25,771 nucleotides of DNA from CAJQPP01 sp041747075 (lineage in GTDB: Bacteria > Planctomycetota > Planctomycetia > Pirellulales > Pirellulaceae). Both the position numbers and the translations under genes were made by a program. Below the pieces are notes generated by a model that saw only the letters and a program-made list of their open reading frames with translations, ran no database searches and was not told where the DNA came from. Numbering within the stretch: position 1 is the first letter of the stretch; each line of letters begins with the position of its first letter. The DNA lies in assembly GCA_041747075.1 (NCBI GenBank), contig JBGTFW010000156.1, positions 1 to 25,771 on the forward strand. Direction: 5' to 3'. Shown one piece after another: positions 7,494-15,838 of the stretch.

Positions 7494-10400
7494 TCAACGA
7501 CCGTTTTGTAGCGGAAACGCGCTGTTGAACGAATTATTGATAAAGAAAAGCACAATTTCCTGCCGCAGTTGCCGCCGTGAATCAATCCGGACAATCGGTC
7601 GGCGAAGTGTGCCCGAAACACGAAGAAAAATGAGCCGGTCCGCCAGCAATTGATTTGCTTCCGCTAGCAGTCCGATTGGCAGCACTCCGCCTGTGACTGG
7701 CACAAGGCCAATGTCGATCAGGCCAACCAATCGCTCGTTAAATTCCGCTCGCCCAACGTGGACGATGACGCTCAGGTCGAGGCGTTGCCGCTTGTCGACC
7801 GTTCCATCGATCGACAATTGCGCGAGGTCGCCGACGAGATTCAGTTGCCGAACGTTGACGATGCCCCGGTTCAACGTCAGTTCGAACTTGTCGGAATTGT
7901 ACAGGCGATTTCCGATTTGTTGCGGCGTGGCCAGCCGCGCGACATCTTCCAGAACAGGCAAACGCAAAGCCTGGGATTGCACCAGTTGTCCGTTGAACGA
8001 GCCGCGAAGGTCGTCAAAGGCGCGATAGCTGTCGGACTTGATCTCCAGAGTCCCGTGCAGGGTACCGCGCGTCAACCCGGACGATTCGCCAAAGGCGTCA
8101 AGCAGTTGATCCGTTTCAACGCCGAGCAATTCCGCCGTCATGTTGATTGCGGTGCGCGACCCCCACTCCCAGGTCAACTGCGTCTTGATCCGCCCATCGC
8201 CGACTCCGATGACGAGGTCGCGTGTTTCCAGCTTGCCGCTTCCGGAAGCGGGACGGTAGCGAAACTGGATACCCCCGCGCGCTGACCGCAGGTCGAAGTC
8301 CGCAATCGACGATCGATCGATTGAAATCTGTCCCCGTCCGTCGATGACATTGCCAATCGTTCCACCAATTTGCATGCTTGCAATGCCACGAATCTTTTCG
8401 TGGACGTCTGTGAGAAAACAAAGACAGATATTGAGGTTGGCATCGTCCAGTCGAAGTGAAAACCGTCCCGGTTGTCGCCGTTGCAAATCGTACTGAATCT
8501 CGCCGCTGGCCCGTCCCCGGCGAAGTGTCGCGTCACGGATTGTTGCGTAGACAATGTCATTGTGAATGGCGGTCCGCGCGACGAGGCGGTCCGCCAGCGG
8601 CACGTTGTTCCATGTAAGGTCCCGGAGGGCAACGGTGCCGTCGGAACTGAGGGGTTCGCCGGCCTCGCTTCCGTCGAGTTGCATATCAACATCCGCGAAT
8701 CCCGTCAGCGGTGACAGACCCGCCCATGCACGCGACTCGACCGAGAGCCGTCTCAGGTCAACGTTGCGAACTTCCAGCTTTCCGTTAAGTCCGGCGAGGC
8801 GATTTGTCCTCCCGGACGGAGTGGCGGCCGTGAGCGAAAACGATCCGTCAAGTAACTTGCCGGACGCGTTGAGTCGGGTTTCTTCCTCGGCGACCGTAAT
8901 TCGTCCATCAATTTCCGACAATCGAACTTCGCTAACGACTGCGTTCCCGCCGGACAACGAGATTTCTGTCGTGCCCGCGGCGCGCTTGAGCGAATCGAGC
9001 ACGACGCGCCCGTTGCCTCGACCACGCACCGGCACTTCAAGGTCAAGAAACTCGCTGGCTTGCTGAAAATCAATTTGCTTGAGGTCGACGACAAGGCGCT
9101 GATCGACGTCACTCTCCTCGGAAAGCGGCGTCTGAAAGTCGGCGACCGCCACGCCATCGAAGACCGGCAAGCGCACATCGGTGACTTCGAGAATGTTTCC
9201 ATCGCTCCGCCACGCGAAGGGGACGTTCTGAAACGCGAAGGCCCGCCATCGAATCGAACCCGCATCGCCCGCACCTGAGGCCGAGAGGCTGGAATCCGCG
9301 AGATTGCCCGTAACGGTTCCATTCACGGTGACCGGACCTTCCCAATTCAGGTCTTCAACGTCCAGGTTGGCGGTTTCCAAAAGCGGTTCGGTTTCGATGT
9401 CGCCCGAATTGAAATCGAATGAAAAAGGCCACGGTTCGAGCGTCGAAAGCTTGCCGTCGCCCCGCACGGAGAACCGCGGCGCGTTCCACTCAAGATTCTC
9501 AAGGACGACGATCTCGTCGCCAAGCCGCATGTCGGCGTCCGCGGAACCCAGCATTTCCCCTTGCCACGCAAGGTCGGCAGCGCGGACATGTCCGTCGACG
9601 GTCCAGTTCGCGGCATCGACCGGTATATCGGCGATTCCCGCAATCCGCAATTCCGCGTCGACGACGCCGTCAAGTCGCGGCGATTCGTTTCGCACAAGTT
9701 CTTCAATTTGTGCGGCCGACAAGCCGCGCAACTTCGCATTTCCCGCAAGTCTTCGGTCACCGGCCAGTTCAATTCGCGCCGTTGCCGTTGCCCGGCCATC
9801 GAGGAGTCGCGCGTCGAAACGGGTCAGGTCGAGGACTCCCGCGCCGAGGTCTCCGTTGGAAACAACGTCGCGTAACACGACCTCATTGACCGTCAGCGCA
9901 TTGCTCTGAAGTTCTCCATGGGCCGCCCACGTTGTCCAGTCGTCGATCGTTGCGAGCGGGAATTCCAATTTGACCAAACCGCCAACCCTTCCGTCGACGT
10001 CTGGCAACTCGGCAACCGCGCTTCCGGTCGTCGCGGCGATCTGGCTTATCAGCGACTGGATGTCGCGATCCACCAGTGGGACGTCGAGCGTTAACAGTCC
10101 GTCCGCGCGCGTTGCGTTCTGGCCAATATCAAGTTCGCGGAGATCGATTGCCACTTCCGCCAACTCCGCGCGGATTCCCTCCACATCGAGGTCCCTTGCG
10201 GTGCCCGTTGCGGTGGCCGTGAGCGTCGTGGAATCTTCGGTGATCCGGAGGCCCAGTTCGCCGCTTGCCGTCAAGCGCCCGGTGATGAATTCGGGAAACT
10301 GCCACAGCGGAGGAAACTTGCGGGTATCGACGTCGGAGACGGAGATCGAGAGCTGGCCCACAAGGGGAGACCCAGCGAAAGAAAAATCGCCGTCGATCGT

Positions 10401-11357
10401 GGCGCGGCCGTCGGCCCACCGCGCGGTCGCATTTCGCGTCTTGATAACGCTATCCTCAATGATCAGTTCGCCCTCGTATTCGTCAAATTCGACTCCCGCG
10501 ATCGGGATTGCCAGCTCCATCGACCGCGATGGCGGATGCAGTGCAACCTTGTAATGAAACCCGTCCTGGCCACTGTCGAGCGTCACGCGGACCGGCGACG
10601 TCCCGTTGAAGCGGACATATTCGTCGGGGACTTGCGGGATAAGCGGCAACGCCCAAAGCGAATCCGCGTCCGTTGTCGCCGAGGGAGTCTGGAAGTCGAG
10701 CGACCAGCGGCCGTTGACCTTGTCAAACTCGCCGGTCGCGGTCCACTCGGAATCGAGCAGCCGGGCGCTGCCGGTCAACATGAGCGCGCCTCCGGGCTCG
10801 GCTTCCCGAAGCGTTGCGTCGACGTCGTCAAGGGTTGTTGTCGTGCGGCCGGGCTGTTCAAGCGTGACACGGCTGCCAATGATCGTGATCTCGGGGGCTG
10901 GAAGGCCCTTTCGCGCGTCGGGCATCCCGTCCTGATCGCCGACCCGCGTCAGCCAGGTGCCTTGCTCGTCGAGCCGCATCTGGATATCGGCACCGCGTAT
11001 TTCCAGTCGCGTGATTTCCGGAGTCCCGCTCAACAACGTGTCGGTGCGAAGTCCGACGATCATTTCATCGATCGAGGCCCACGGGCTTCCCGGGCCTTCC
11101 TTGTCAAAAAGCCGAATTCCCCTTGCACGAAGTTCTCCCAGTCCGAATTCGACTTCGTCAATCTCGACCGGTCCCGGATTGATCGCGTTCAGTTGCCTTT
11201 CGAGTTCGCTCGCGGCGTGCCGCGTGATTCGGGGACGGACCTGGGTGACGAGCCACCAGCCGACAGGCACCAGCAGCACGACGAGAACCAGCAAGAGGAA
11301 AAGCCACTTGCGGGACTTGCGCGGCGAGGTGCGCTGCGGTTCGGACGGGCCGGACAT
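7494..11357 (-). CDS. AsmA-like / TamB-like envelope protein, single-pass
   Basis: This is a 1287-aa protein with a short basic N-terminal tail, one membrane anchor at residues ~18-40, and a very long periplasmic region of alternating beta-strand-like segments. Recurrent patterns such as 'G.v.l..l.w....l' and 'LDGRATATARIELAG' are typical of the AsmA/TamB/Mdm31 superfamily. The last ~200 residues (TLEIKS ... LRGSFNGQL ... VLPIGLLAEANQLL) resemble the AsmA_2/DUF3971 C-terminal domain. Family members form periplasm-spanning grooves that move phospholipids or help outer-membrane assembly. Which of these applies here cannot be read from sequence. It precedes the SLBB lipoprotein gene, giving an envelope-biogenesis pair. 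The ATG at 11357 directly precedes the anchor and is unambiguous. Confidence 0.75.
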   Translation of the reverse strand: MSGPSEPQRTSPRKSRKWLFLLLVLVVLLVPVGWWLVTQVRPRITRHAASELERQLNAINPGPVEIDEVEFGLGELRARGIRLFDKEGPGSPWASIDEMIVGLRTDTLLSGTPEITRLEIRGADIQMRLDEQGTWLTRVGDQDGMPDARKGLPAPEITIIGSRVTLEQPGRTTTTLDDVDATLREAEPGGALMLTGSARLLDSEWTATGEFDKVNGRWSLDFQTPSATTDADSLWALPLIPQVPDEYVRFNGTSPVRVTLDSGQDGFHYKVALHPPSRSMELAIPIAGVEFDEYEGELIIEDSVIKTRNATARWADGRATIDGDFSFAGSPLVGQLSISVSDVDTRKFPPLWQFPEFITGRLTASGELGLRITEDSTTLTATATGTARDLDVEGIRAELAEVAIDLRELDIGQNATRADGLLTLDVPLVDRDIQSLISQIAATTGSAVAELPDVDGRVGGLVKLEFPLATIDDWTTWAAHGELQSNALTVNEVVLRDVVSNGDLGAGVLDLTRFDARLLDGRATATARIELAGDRRLAGNAKLRGLSAAQIEELVRNESPRLDGVVDAELRIAGIADIPVDAANWTVDGHVRAADLAWQGEMLGSADADMRLGDEIVVLENLEWNAPRFSVRGDGKLSTLEPWPFSFDFNSGDIETEPLLETANLDVEDLNWEGPVTVNGTVTGNLADSSLSASGAGDAGSIRWRAFAFQNVPFAWRSDGNILEVTDVRLPVFDGVAVADFQTPLSEESDVDQRLVVDLKQIDFQQASEFLDLEVPVRGRGNGRVVLDSLKRAAGTTEISLSGGNAVVSEVRLSEIDGRITVAEEETRLNASGKLLDGSFSLTAATPSGRTNRLAGLNGKLEVRNVDLRRLSVESRAWAGLSPLTGFADVDMQLDGSEAGEPLSSDGTVALRDLTWNNVPLADRLVARTAIHNDIVYATIRDATLRRGRASGEIQYDLQRRQPGRFSLRLDDANLNICLCFLTDVHEKIRGIASMQIGGTIGNVIDGRGQISIDRSSIADFDLRSARGGIQFRYRPASGSGKLETRDLVIGVGDGRIKTQLTWEWGSRTAINMTAELLGVETDQLLDAFGESSGLTRGTLHGTLEIKSDSYRAFDDLRGSFNGQLVQSQALRLPVLEDVARLATPQQIGNRLYNSDKFELTLNRGIVNVRQLNLVGDLAQLSIDGTVDKRQRLDLSVIVHVGRAEFNERLVGLIDIGLVPVTGGVLPIGLLAEANQLLADRLIFLRVSGTLRRPIVRIDSRRQLRQEIVLFFINNSFNSAFPLQNGR

Positions 11358-11463
11358 GGTTTCGCGACGTTGTTAAATCGGGATGAATACGCGGACCATT
11401 GTAGTGGGTTTCCACAATGGAATTCTCGAGTTACCGGTCGTGCGATTTAAACGGGTTGATGAC

Positions 11464-11480
11464 GGCACACGGAGTGTGCC
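11464..11480. repeat. Hairpin repeat, stem GGCACAC, loop GGA
   Basis: A perfect 7-bp inverted repeat GGCACAC/GTGTGCC encloses GGA. On the minus strand it reads AGCA, stem, TCC, stem', GTC. That places it in the same pattern as the hairpin at 11629-11649, although the stems are unrelated in sequence. Confidence 0.65.
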
Positions 11481-11628
11481 TGCTGTTTTGGACCGCCCCA
11501 CCGTGAACGTTTTTGCAACTGCGAGCATCGTCCCTTTTAGATCGGCAGCGCGAGGGCCCGATTCCTGGTTTTTCCTTCAGGATCGTTTCAACAAGAATAA
11601 CCTGGCAGTCTTGTCGATGCCTTCGTAG

Positions 11629-11649
11629 CAGCGTCACTCCGTGACGCTG
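11629..11649. repeat. Hairpin repeat, stem CAGCGTCAC, loop TCC
   Basis: A perfect 9-bp inverted repeat CAGCGTCAC/GTGACGCTG encloses TCC and is preceded by GTAG at 11625-11628. No T-tract follows on either strand, so a simple intrinsic terminator is less likely than a REP-like element. Confidence 0.65.
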
Positions 11650-11659
11650 TCTGGAAATT

Positions 11660-11678
11660 CGGGTCTCGGAGAGACCCG
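11660..11678. repeat. Hairpin repeat, stem CGGGTCTC, loop GGA
   Basis: A perfect 8-bp inverted repeat CGGGTCTC/GAGACCCG encloses GGA and is followed by GCTAC. On the minus strand it therefore reads GTAGC, stem, TCC, stem'. It sits 10 bp from the previous hairpin, in inverted orientation by the GTAGC mark. Confidence 0.65.
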
Positions 11679-11701
11679 GCTACATTCGGCGACACTTCGA
11701 C

Positions 11702-11739
11702 AAAAAAAACAAGCCGAAGAAATCCCGCGATCTCTTCGG
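11702..11739 (-). terminator. Intrinsic terminator of the duplicated Cys-rich protein gene
   Basis: Read on the minus strand, a 7-bp stem CCGAAGA/TCTTCGG with a 12-nt loop is followed after CTTG by a run of eight T. It lies 72 nt beyond the stop codon at 11811, in the right orientation for that gene. This is the clearest rho-independent terminator in the window. Confidence 0.6.
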
Positions 11740-11810
11740 CGTTGTACTTCGGCTGGTTATTCGCGCGTCGTCCCGCAGTTGAAACCGCAAGGGGTCGCGC
11801 GATTCCCGGG

Positions 11811-12632
11811 CTACCGATTGGATTTTTCAAAGCCCTTTTCAAAGGACTGGTTGCTAAAGACCATGTCGGTCCGCGCGTCATCGTCGTCGGCACCTTCGAC
11901 CTTCGCCTGGCACTTGGCACAGCAGAAACCGACTTCCGTCTCACCGATCGTTGCCGAAACGGAATCGGCGACGGGATGACCCGAGAAGGGACATGCGGTT
12001 TGAGTGTACTGGCCCGTTTCGACAAGCTGGCGATTGGCCTTGGCGGCATAGGCGTCAGGGTCGTCGTTGTACTTGGCCATGCAGCGCTTGCAACAGAAGT
12101 AAAGTTTGCCATCCTGGTGTTCCAGGAAATTGTCCGGGGAGACTTTCATGTCCATCATGATGCACTGGACACCCGTCAGGTTGTCTTCTGATTCGGCTGG
12201 CTCAAATCCCTTTTCAAAGGCCTTCTTGTTGAATACAAGTTCCGCCTTGGCGGCAAGGTCCTCGGCGTCGTTGACCTTCGCCTGGCATTTGGCGCAACAG
12301 AGTCCGACTTCTTTCGATCCGACTTCGGCCGTCACACCGTCGGCCAGTTCCTTACCGGTGATCGGACATGCCTTTTGCACGTACTGACCCGTCACGAACA
12401 ATTGATGATTGGCCATCGCGGCGTGCGATTCCGGGGCATCCTGAAATTCCGCCATGCACTCGTCGCAGCAGAAATACAATTTGGCGTCCATGTACTCGAT
12501 CGATTTTTCGGCGTTCACGTCATTGTCGCATTGCATGACGCACTTGACGCCTTCAAGGTCCGGGGTTTCCTGCGCGGAAACCGGGAGCGCTAACAGGGCT
12601 GGCAGAACCAGCGCAAGAAGAAGAGTTCTCAT
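11811..12632 (-). CDS. Secreted protein with two tandem copies of a Cys-rich (TRASH/YHS-like) metal-binding unit
   Basis: This 273-aa protein has a signal peptide (cleavage near residue 20, VSA|QE). The mature part is two ~119-residue repeats at residues 27-145 and 152-270. Each repeat has a first module 'GVxC...KLYFCCxxCMA' and a second module 'ACPxxGxxxAD...VGxCCAKCQAKV', and closes with FEKGFE. The Cys clusters are C55/C56/C59 and C112/C113/C116, matched by C180/C181/C184 and C237/C238/C241. Such CC-x2-C patterns resemble TRASH/YHS modules that bind heavy metals such as copper. Periplasmic metal binding or delivery is therefore plausible but unproven. The first repeat has an extra Cys (C35) where the second has Met160/Met162. 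It is monocistronic or follows the MFS gene by 166 bp, with its own possible promoter and terminator. Confidence 0.7.
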   Translation of the reverse strand: MRTLLLALVLPALLALPVSAQETPDLEGVKCVMQCDNDVNAEKSIEYMDAKLYFCCDECMAEFQDAPESHAAMANHQLFVTGQYVQKACPITGKELADGVTAEVGSKEVGLCCAKCQAKVNDAEDLAAKAELVFNKKAFEKGFEPAESEDNLTGVQCIMMDMKVSPDNFLEHQDGKLYFCCKRCMAKYNDDPDAYAAKANRQLVETGQYTQTACPFSGHPVADSVSATIGETEVGFCCAKCQAKVEGADDDDARTDMVFSNQSFEKGFEKSNR

Positions 12633-12711
12633 CGAAGTGACTTTCTGAAAAAGACTTGCGAAATGTGTCGCTGCCGCGGTCCACTCGCAAGACTTACACC
12701 GCAGCTCCCCG

Positions 12712-12740
12712 ATTGTAGAAAATCCAGACCGGCTTGTGCA
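12712..12740 (-). promoter_or_regulatory. Possible sigma-70-type promoter for the Cys-rich protein
   Basis: On the minus strand, TGCACA (12740-12735) and TACAAT (12717-12712) are separated by 17 bp, about 80 bp upstream of the ATG at 12632. The spacer contains GCCGGTCTGGA (12733-12723), which recurs at 12794-12784. A repeated site overlapping the promoter spacer could be an operator. The match to -35 is only 4 of 6, so this is tentative. Confidence 0.35.
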
Positions 12741-12798
12741 GTATTAACAAGCGTCGCGGGCAGGAATTTTGCCTCAAAAAACGTCCAGACCGGCGAAT

Positions 12799-14175
12799 TC
12801 ACGAATTCTGTGATCCATGACGCGGTTCCTCGAGAAAGAATGTAAGCAACCATGCAATCAAAAGACAACCCGCGACCATCCCAAAAACGACGTCCGGTCC
12901 CAGATAGTCGAACGTCCAACCGAATAGGACCGAAGTCAAAACGACCGGCAAGGCCATCGCAAACGTCTGCGCCGTCAGATACCGCGCGTGCTCGGCGGGT
13001 TCCGCGAACTCAAGCGAGAAATTCGATAACACCCGCATCGTGACCGGAGTCAGTCCAAGGAGAAAAAACAGGGCCGTAAATCCGCTCCGCCCAAACGCCG
13101 GTTGCTGGGAAAAGTACACCGCAAGGACCGGTACAATCGCAAGGAAAATCAAAACAATGCGTAGCACCAGGCGGTTACCCAGCCGGTCCGCCACCCAGCC
13201 CGCCGGGACGCTAAAGACCGCGACGCCCGCATTCTGCGCGATCAGCCATGGCAACAAATCCGCGAAACCAGCACCCAGTTGGACGCGAGCGAGGGTTTGA
13301 TAGTGAGGAAACAACGTCATTGACATGCCGAAGAGCCCCGAGATCACAGCCACATGGCGATACCGCCGGTCATGCATCCAGATTTGCCACACGCCGAGAA
13401 AAATCTCGCGCTTGCGAAAGCGACCGGACGCCGCGGCGGATGGTTCGGGTGGTTCCTTCAGGAATGTGCTGATCAGCGAAGCGACAAGAAAGCAGCCGGC
13501 CGCGACTCCAAAGATCGCTGCGAACTCGGCGGTGCTCTCGTGCAGCCATTGCCCCAGCAGAATCCACGCCCCGACGATCGAAATGGCGGCACCGCGCGTA
13601 CTGGACATGAGCATCAGCAGTCCGCGGCGACGAACCAGGACCAGTTTTCCTATCAACGTCGAGAGTACAAGCTGGTTAAGTCCGACGGCACAAAAGAAGA
13701 CCGCGTACAATCCAAGGAAAATCCATTGTGTCGCGCCTTCCCAGTAAACGTGAAAGCCGCCGATCCAAACGGCGGCCAGCATTGCGAAGGACCCGGCCAT
13801 CGTGATCGTACTGGCGACCAGCCACGGTCCCAGCCGTTCCGCGCGCTTGACGGACGGCCACGCCAGCAACGGCGGGACGCTTTGCCCAAACCGCCCAAGC
13901 ACGGGCAGAAAGCCGCGAACCAGACCGCTGGCACCGAGCGAATCGAGCGCCGCCGGAACGATTACCGATTCCGTTTTGAAAATCCAGCCGACGCGCAGCA
14001 GAATCTGATACCACGAAATGACGGAAAAATTGTGTCGATGACGGGGCGACTCGTCGTCGGCGAGGTCCGGCCCGTCGTCGGGAATGACCGCGACATCCGG
14101 CTGAATTCCCAACGGAGCGATGGTGTCGTGTCGCGAGGAAGCGTGCGGTTTCGGCGAGCCAGATTGCAATTTCAT
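12799..14175 (-). CDS. Major facilitator superfamily transporter
   Basis: This 458-aa inner-membrane protein has a hydrophilic, His/Asp/Pro-rich N-terminal tail of ~50 residues followed by about 12 hydrophobic segments in two halves. The MFS motif A is seen between segments 8 and 9 of the second half (GWVADRLGNRLVLR), and is degenerate in the first half. The central cytoplasmic loop contains KEPPEPSAAASGRFRKRE. Nothing in the sequence identifies the substrate. It is divergent from the cytochrome operon and precedes the metal-binding protein gene on the same strand, but a promoter-like sequence lies between them, so common function should not be assumed. Confidence 0.8.
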   Translation of the reverse strand: MKLQSGSPKPHASSRHDTIAPLGIQPDVAVIPDDGPDLADDESPRHRHNFSVISWYQILLRVGWIFKTESVIVPAALDSLGASGLVRGFLPVLGRFGQSVPPLLAWPSVKRAERLGPWLVASTITMAGSFAMLAAVWIGGFHVYWEGATQWIFLGLYAVFFCAVGLNQLVLSTLIGKLVLVRRRGLLMLMSSTRGAAISIVGAWILLGQWLHESTAEFAAIFGVAAGCFLVASLISTFLKEPPEPSAAASGRFRKREIFLGVWQIWMHDRRYRHVAVISGLFGMSMTLFPHYQTLARVQLGAGFADLLPWLIAQNAGVAVFSVPAGWVADRLGNRLVLRIVLIFLAIVPVLAVYFSQQPAFGRSGFTALFFLLGLTPVTMRVLSNFSLEFAEPAEHARYLTAQTFAMALPVVLTSVLFGWTFDYLGPDVVFGMVAGCLLIAWLLTFFLEEPRHGSQNS

Positions 14176-14614
14176 CTCCGCAACCTACCCGGCCGATTGC
14201 AACCTGTGCAACCACACTCCACGGAGTTTTCCTGATCTCCAATTCGTGCTCGTGCTCGTGCCCGTACTTGTACCCGTACTCGTGCTCGCAAGGCTCGTTG
14301 ACGTGTCATGACGTTGCGCTGATTGTTATTCCCTTGCGAACCGTTCATCCAGGAGAACCCGGGGCGTCGCGTGCGGCGACCGCCGCATCGCTTGCCTTGT
14401 GCAGTTTTGGTGCCGCCCCGTTGGGCTCGTTGGGGCTGCTGCACTTATTTGCGGACTTTCGCCGCTCGGGCGTTATCGGCGCGGCTTCGGGACGTTATCC
14501 TGTGGGTGTGGCTTGCGCGGCCGTGGCGTTGCGCGCCAACCTTTTTTTGCGTGCCCGTGAACTGCGCGGGTCGAGTTGCGCCGCACCTTTTGGCTTCATT
14601 TGCAATTGCTGGCA
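14176..14614. other. Divergent intergenic region before the respiratory operon
   Basis: The 439-bp stretch between the MFS gene (minus) and the cytochrome gene (plus) should hold both promoters, but I find no convincing -35/-10 pair. It contains a hexanucleotide repeat (14245-14286) and a GC-rich palindrome TGCGGC-GACC-GCCGCA at 14372-14387. Open frames here have no recognisable product. A TTG-started extension of the cytochrome (from 14576) would add 13 residues before the signal peptide and is not favoured. Confidence 0.45.
14245..14286. repeat. Hexanucleotide tandem repeat (YGTRCY)x7
   Basis: Seven consecutive hexamers follow the consensus YGTRCY: CGTGCT, CGTGCT, CGTGCC, CGTACT, TGTACC, CGTACT, CGTGCT. 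The unit alternates purine and pyrimidine at the variable positions. On the minus strand it would encode Arg-Val/Arg-Ala dipeptides, but no gene covers it. It could be a simple-sequence tract prone to slippage. Confidence 0.65.
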
Positions 14615-15838
14615 ATGTCCCGACATCCGCAAATTTCCGAAGCACTCCGGAATTCGACAGGCGTCTCGTTGTCGTTGCTCCTGATTTTCCTTGCGGCGGG
14701 CTGCACGCCCGCACCGGAGTTTCGACTTAACGCCGTTCACAGGCGGACGGTCGAACTGGAGTCCCTCGACGGTCAGCCGATCTCCGACGAGCACCTTCGG
14801 CAAGCGGGCGACGTTCTGATTGCCCTTTTCGGAACGCCCGGCCATCCAGTCTTTCCAGAAGTCGAATCGGATTGGGCCTCGATTGTCGACCTGGAGAATC
14901 TGAAACTCGCTGCCGGACCGGTGGCGAGCGACCGATCAGGACGACACAGCGGACTGTTCCGCGAACATTGCGCCCATTGTCATGGAGTAAGTGGCGACGG
15001 GGCAGGACCGACGGCGGCCTTTCTCAATCCCTATCCGCGCGACTTTCGGCTGGGAAAGTTCAAGTTCAAATCGACGCGAATGTATCGACCGCCCACCGAC
15101 GGGGATTTGCTGCGAATCCTCGAAGAGGGAATTCCGGGAACGGCGATGCCTTCGTTTCGCTTGCTCGACCGCGACGAACTGGTCGCCCTCGTTGATTACG
15201 TCAAGTACCTGACCATCCGCGGCCAGGTCGAGCGGGCTTTACTGGAGGAGATCTCGCAGCTCAACGACAAAGAACCATTGCTTGCTTCCAGGGCGGGTCT
15301 CCCCGACGACGAATTCGACGAACAGTTATCCCTCGTTATTGACGACGTCGTCACGCCGGTGATCAACAAATGGCTGGAACGGGAGAACAACGTGACCGAA
15401 GTGCCCGCCGTTCCCGAGGACCTCTTCTCAAGTCGTTTCCAGTGGGCTGCGCGGGGCCGACAGCTCTTCTTTGGCCGGGCCAACTGCGCCCAGTGCCACG
15501 GCGAGACCGGTCGCGGCGACGGCCAAACACAAAACCATGACGACTGGACAAACGAGTGGCTGATGCGCGCCAAGGTTGATGAGAACAATCGCGCCGAGGT
15601 CGCCGAGTTTGTCCGTCTTGGCGCGCTGCGGCCGCGCAAGTTGCGGCCGCGCAACCTGGAGCATCGGGTCTTTCGCGGTGGCGGAACTCCCATGGACTTG
15701 TACCGGCGGATCGCCGATGGAATTGAAGGGACGACGATGCCCGCCGCCAGCGGACTTTCCGAGGAGGACGTATGGAGCCTTGTCATGTTCGTCAAGGAAC
15801 CTGGATTTCCCGAGAACGACGAGGGTCACCAGCATTGA
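14615..15838 (+). CDS. Diheme cytochrome c lipoprotein
   Basis: This 407-aa lipoprotein is the likely electron donor to the adjacent cytochrome oxidase. The ATG at 14615 gives a signal peptide with lipobox LAAGC (Cys30), placing it on the periplasmic side of a membrane. Two class-I cytochrome c domains follow. The first has CAHCH at residues 119-123 with a distal Met in GTAMPSF. The second has CAQCH at residues 291-295 with a distal Met in GTTMPAA. Between the hemes is a ~90-residue acidic helical linker. Domain 1 also carries the GVSGDGAGPTA loop typical of small cytochromes c. It is the first gene of the operon, and its TGA overlaps the coxB TTG. Its position suggests it replaces the cytochrome domain that is fused to CoxB in some bacteria. 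Confidence 0.9.
   Translation: MSRHPQISEALRNSTGVSLSLLLIFLAAGCTPAPEFRLNAVHRRTVELESLDGQPISDEHLRQAGDVLIALFGTPGHPVFPEVESDWASIVDLENLKLAAGPVASDRSGRHSGLFREHCAHCHGVSGDGAGPTAAFLNPYPRDFRLGKFKFKSTRMYRPPTDGDLLRILEEGIPGTAMPSFRLLDRDELVALVDYVKYLTIRGQVERALLEEISQLNDKEPLLASRAGLPDDEFDEQLSLVIDDVVTPVINKWLERENNVTEVPAVPEDLFSSRFQWAARGRQLFFGRANCAQCHGETGRGDGQTQNHDDWTNEWLMRAKVDENNRAEVAEFVRLGALRPRKLRPRNLEHRVFRGGGTPMDLYRRIADGIEGTTMPAASGLSEEDVWSLVMFVKEPGFPENDEGHQH

Larger units (their letters stand above)
11358..11810. other. Intergenic island of hairpin repeats
   Basis: This 453-bp stretch lies between two minus-strand genes and has no credible coding sequence. It contains three near-perfect hairpins (11464-11480, 11629-11649, 11660-11678) and an intrinsic terminator at 11702-11739 that belongs to the upstream-lying minus-strand gene. 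The remainder has ordinary composition and nothing else was recognised. Confidence 0.55.

Noticed and set aside
11458..11740. CRISPR-like array of hairpins
   Set aside because: The palindromes do not share a repeat sequence, spacing is irregular (10-150 bp), and no cas gene is near.
14323..14730. Possible small Trp/Cys/Arg-rich protein upstream of the cytochrome
   Set aside because: The composition is what GC-rich non-coding sequence gives, it overlaps the cytochrome signal peptide region, and no ribosome-binding site or family was seen.
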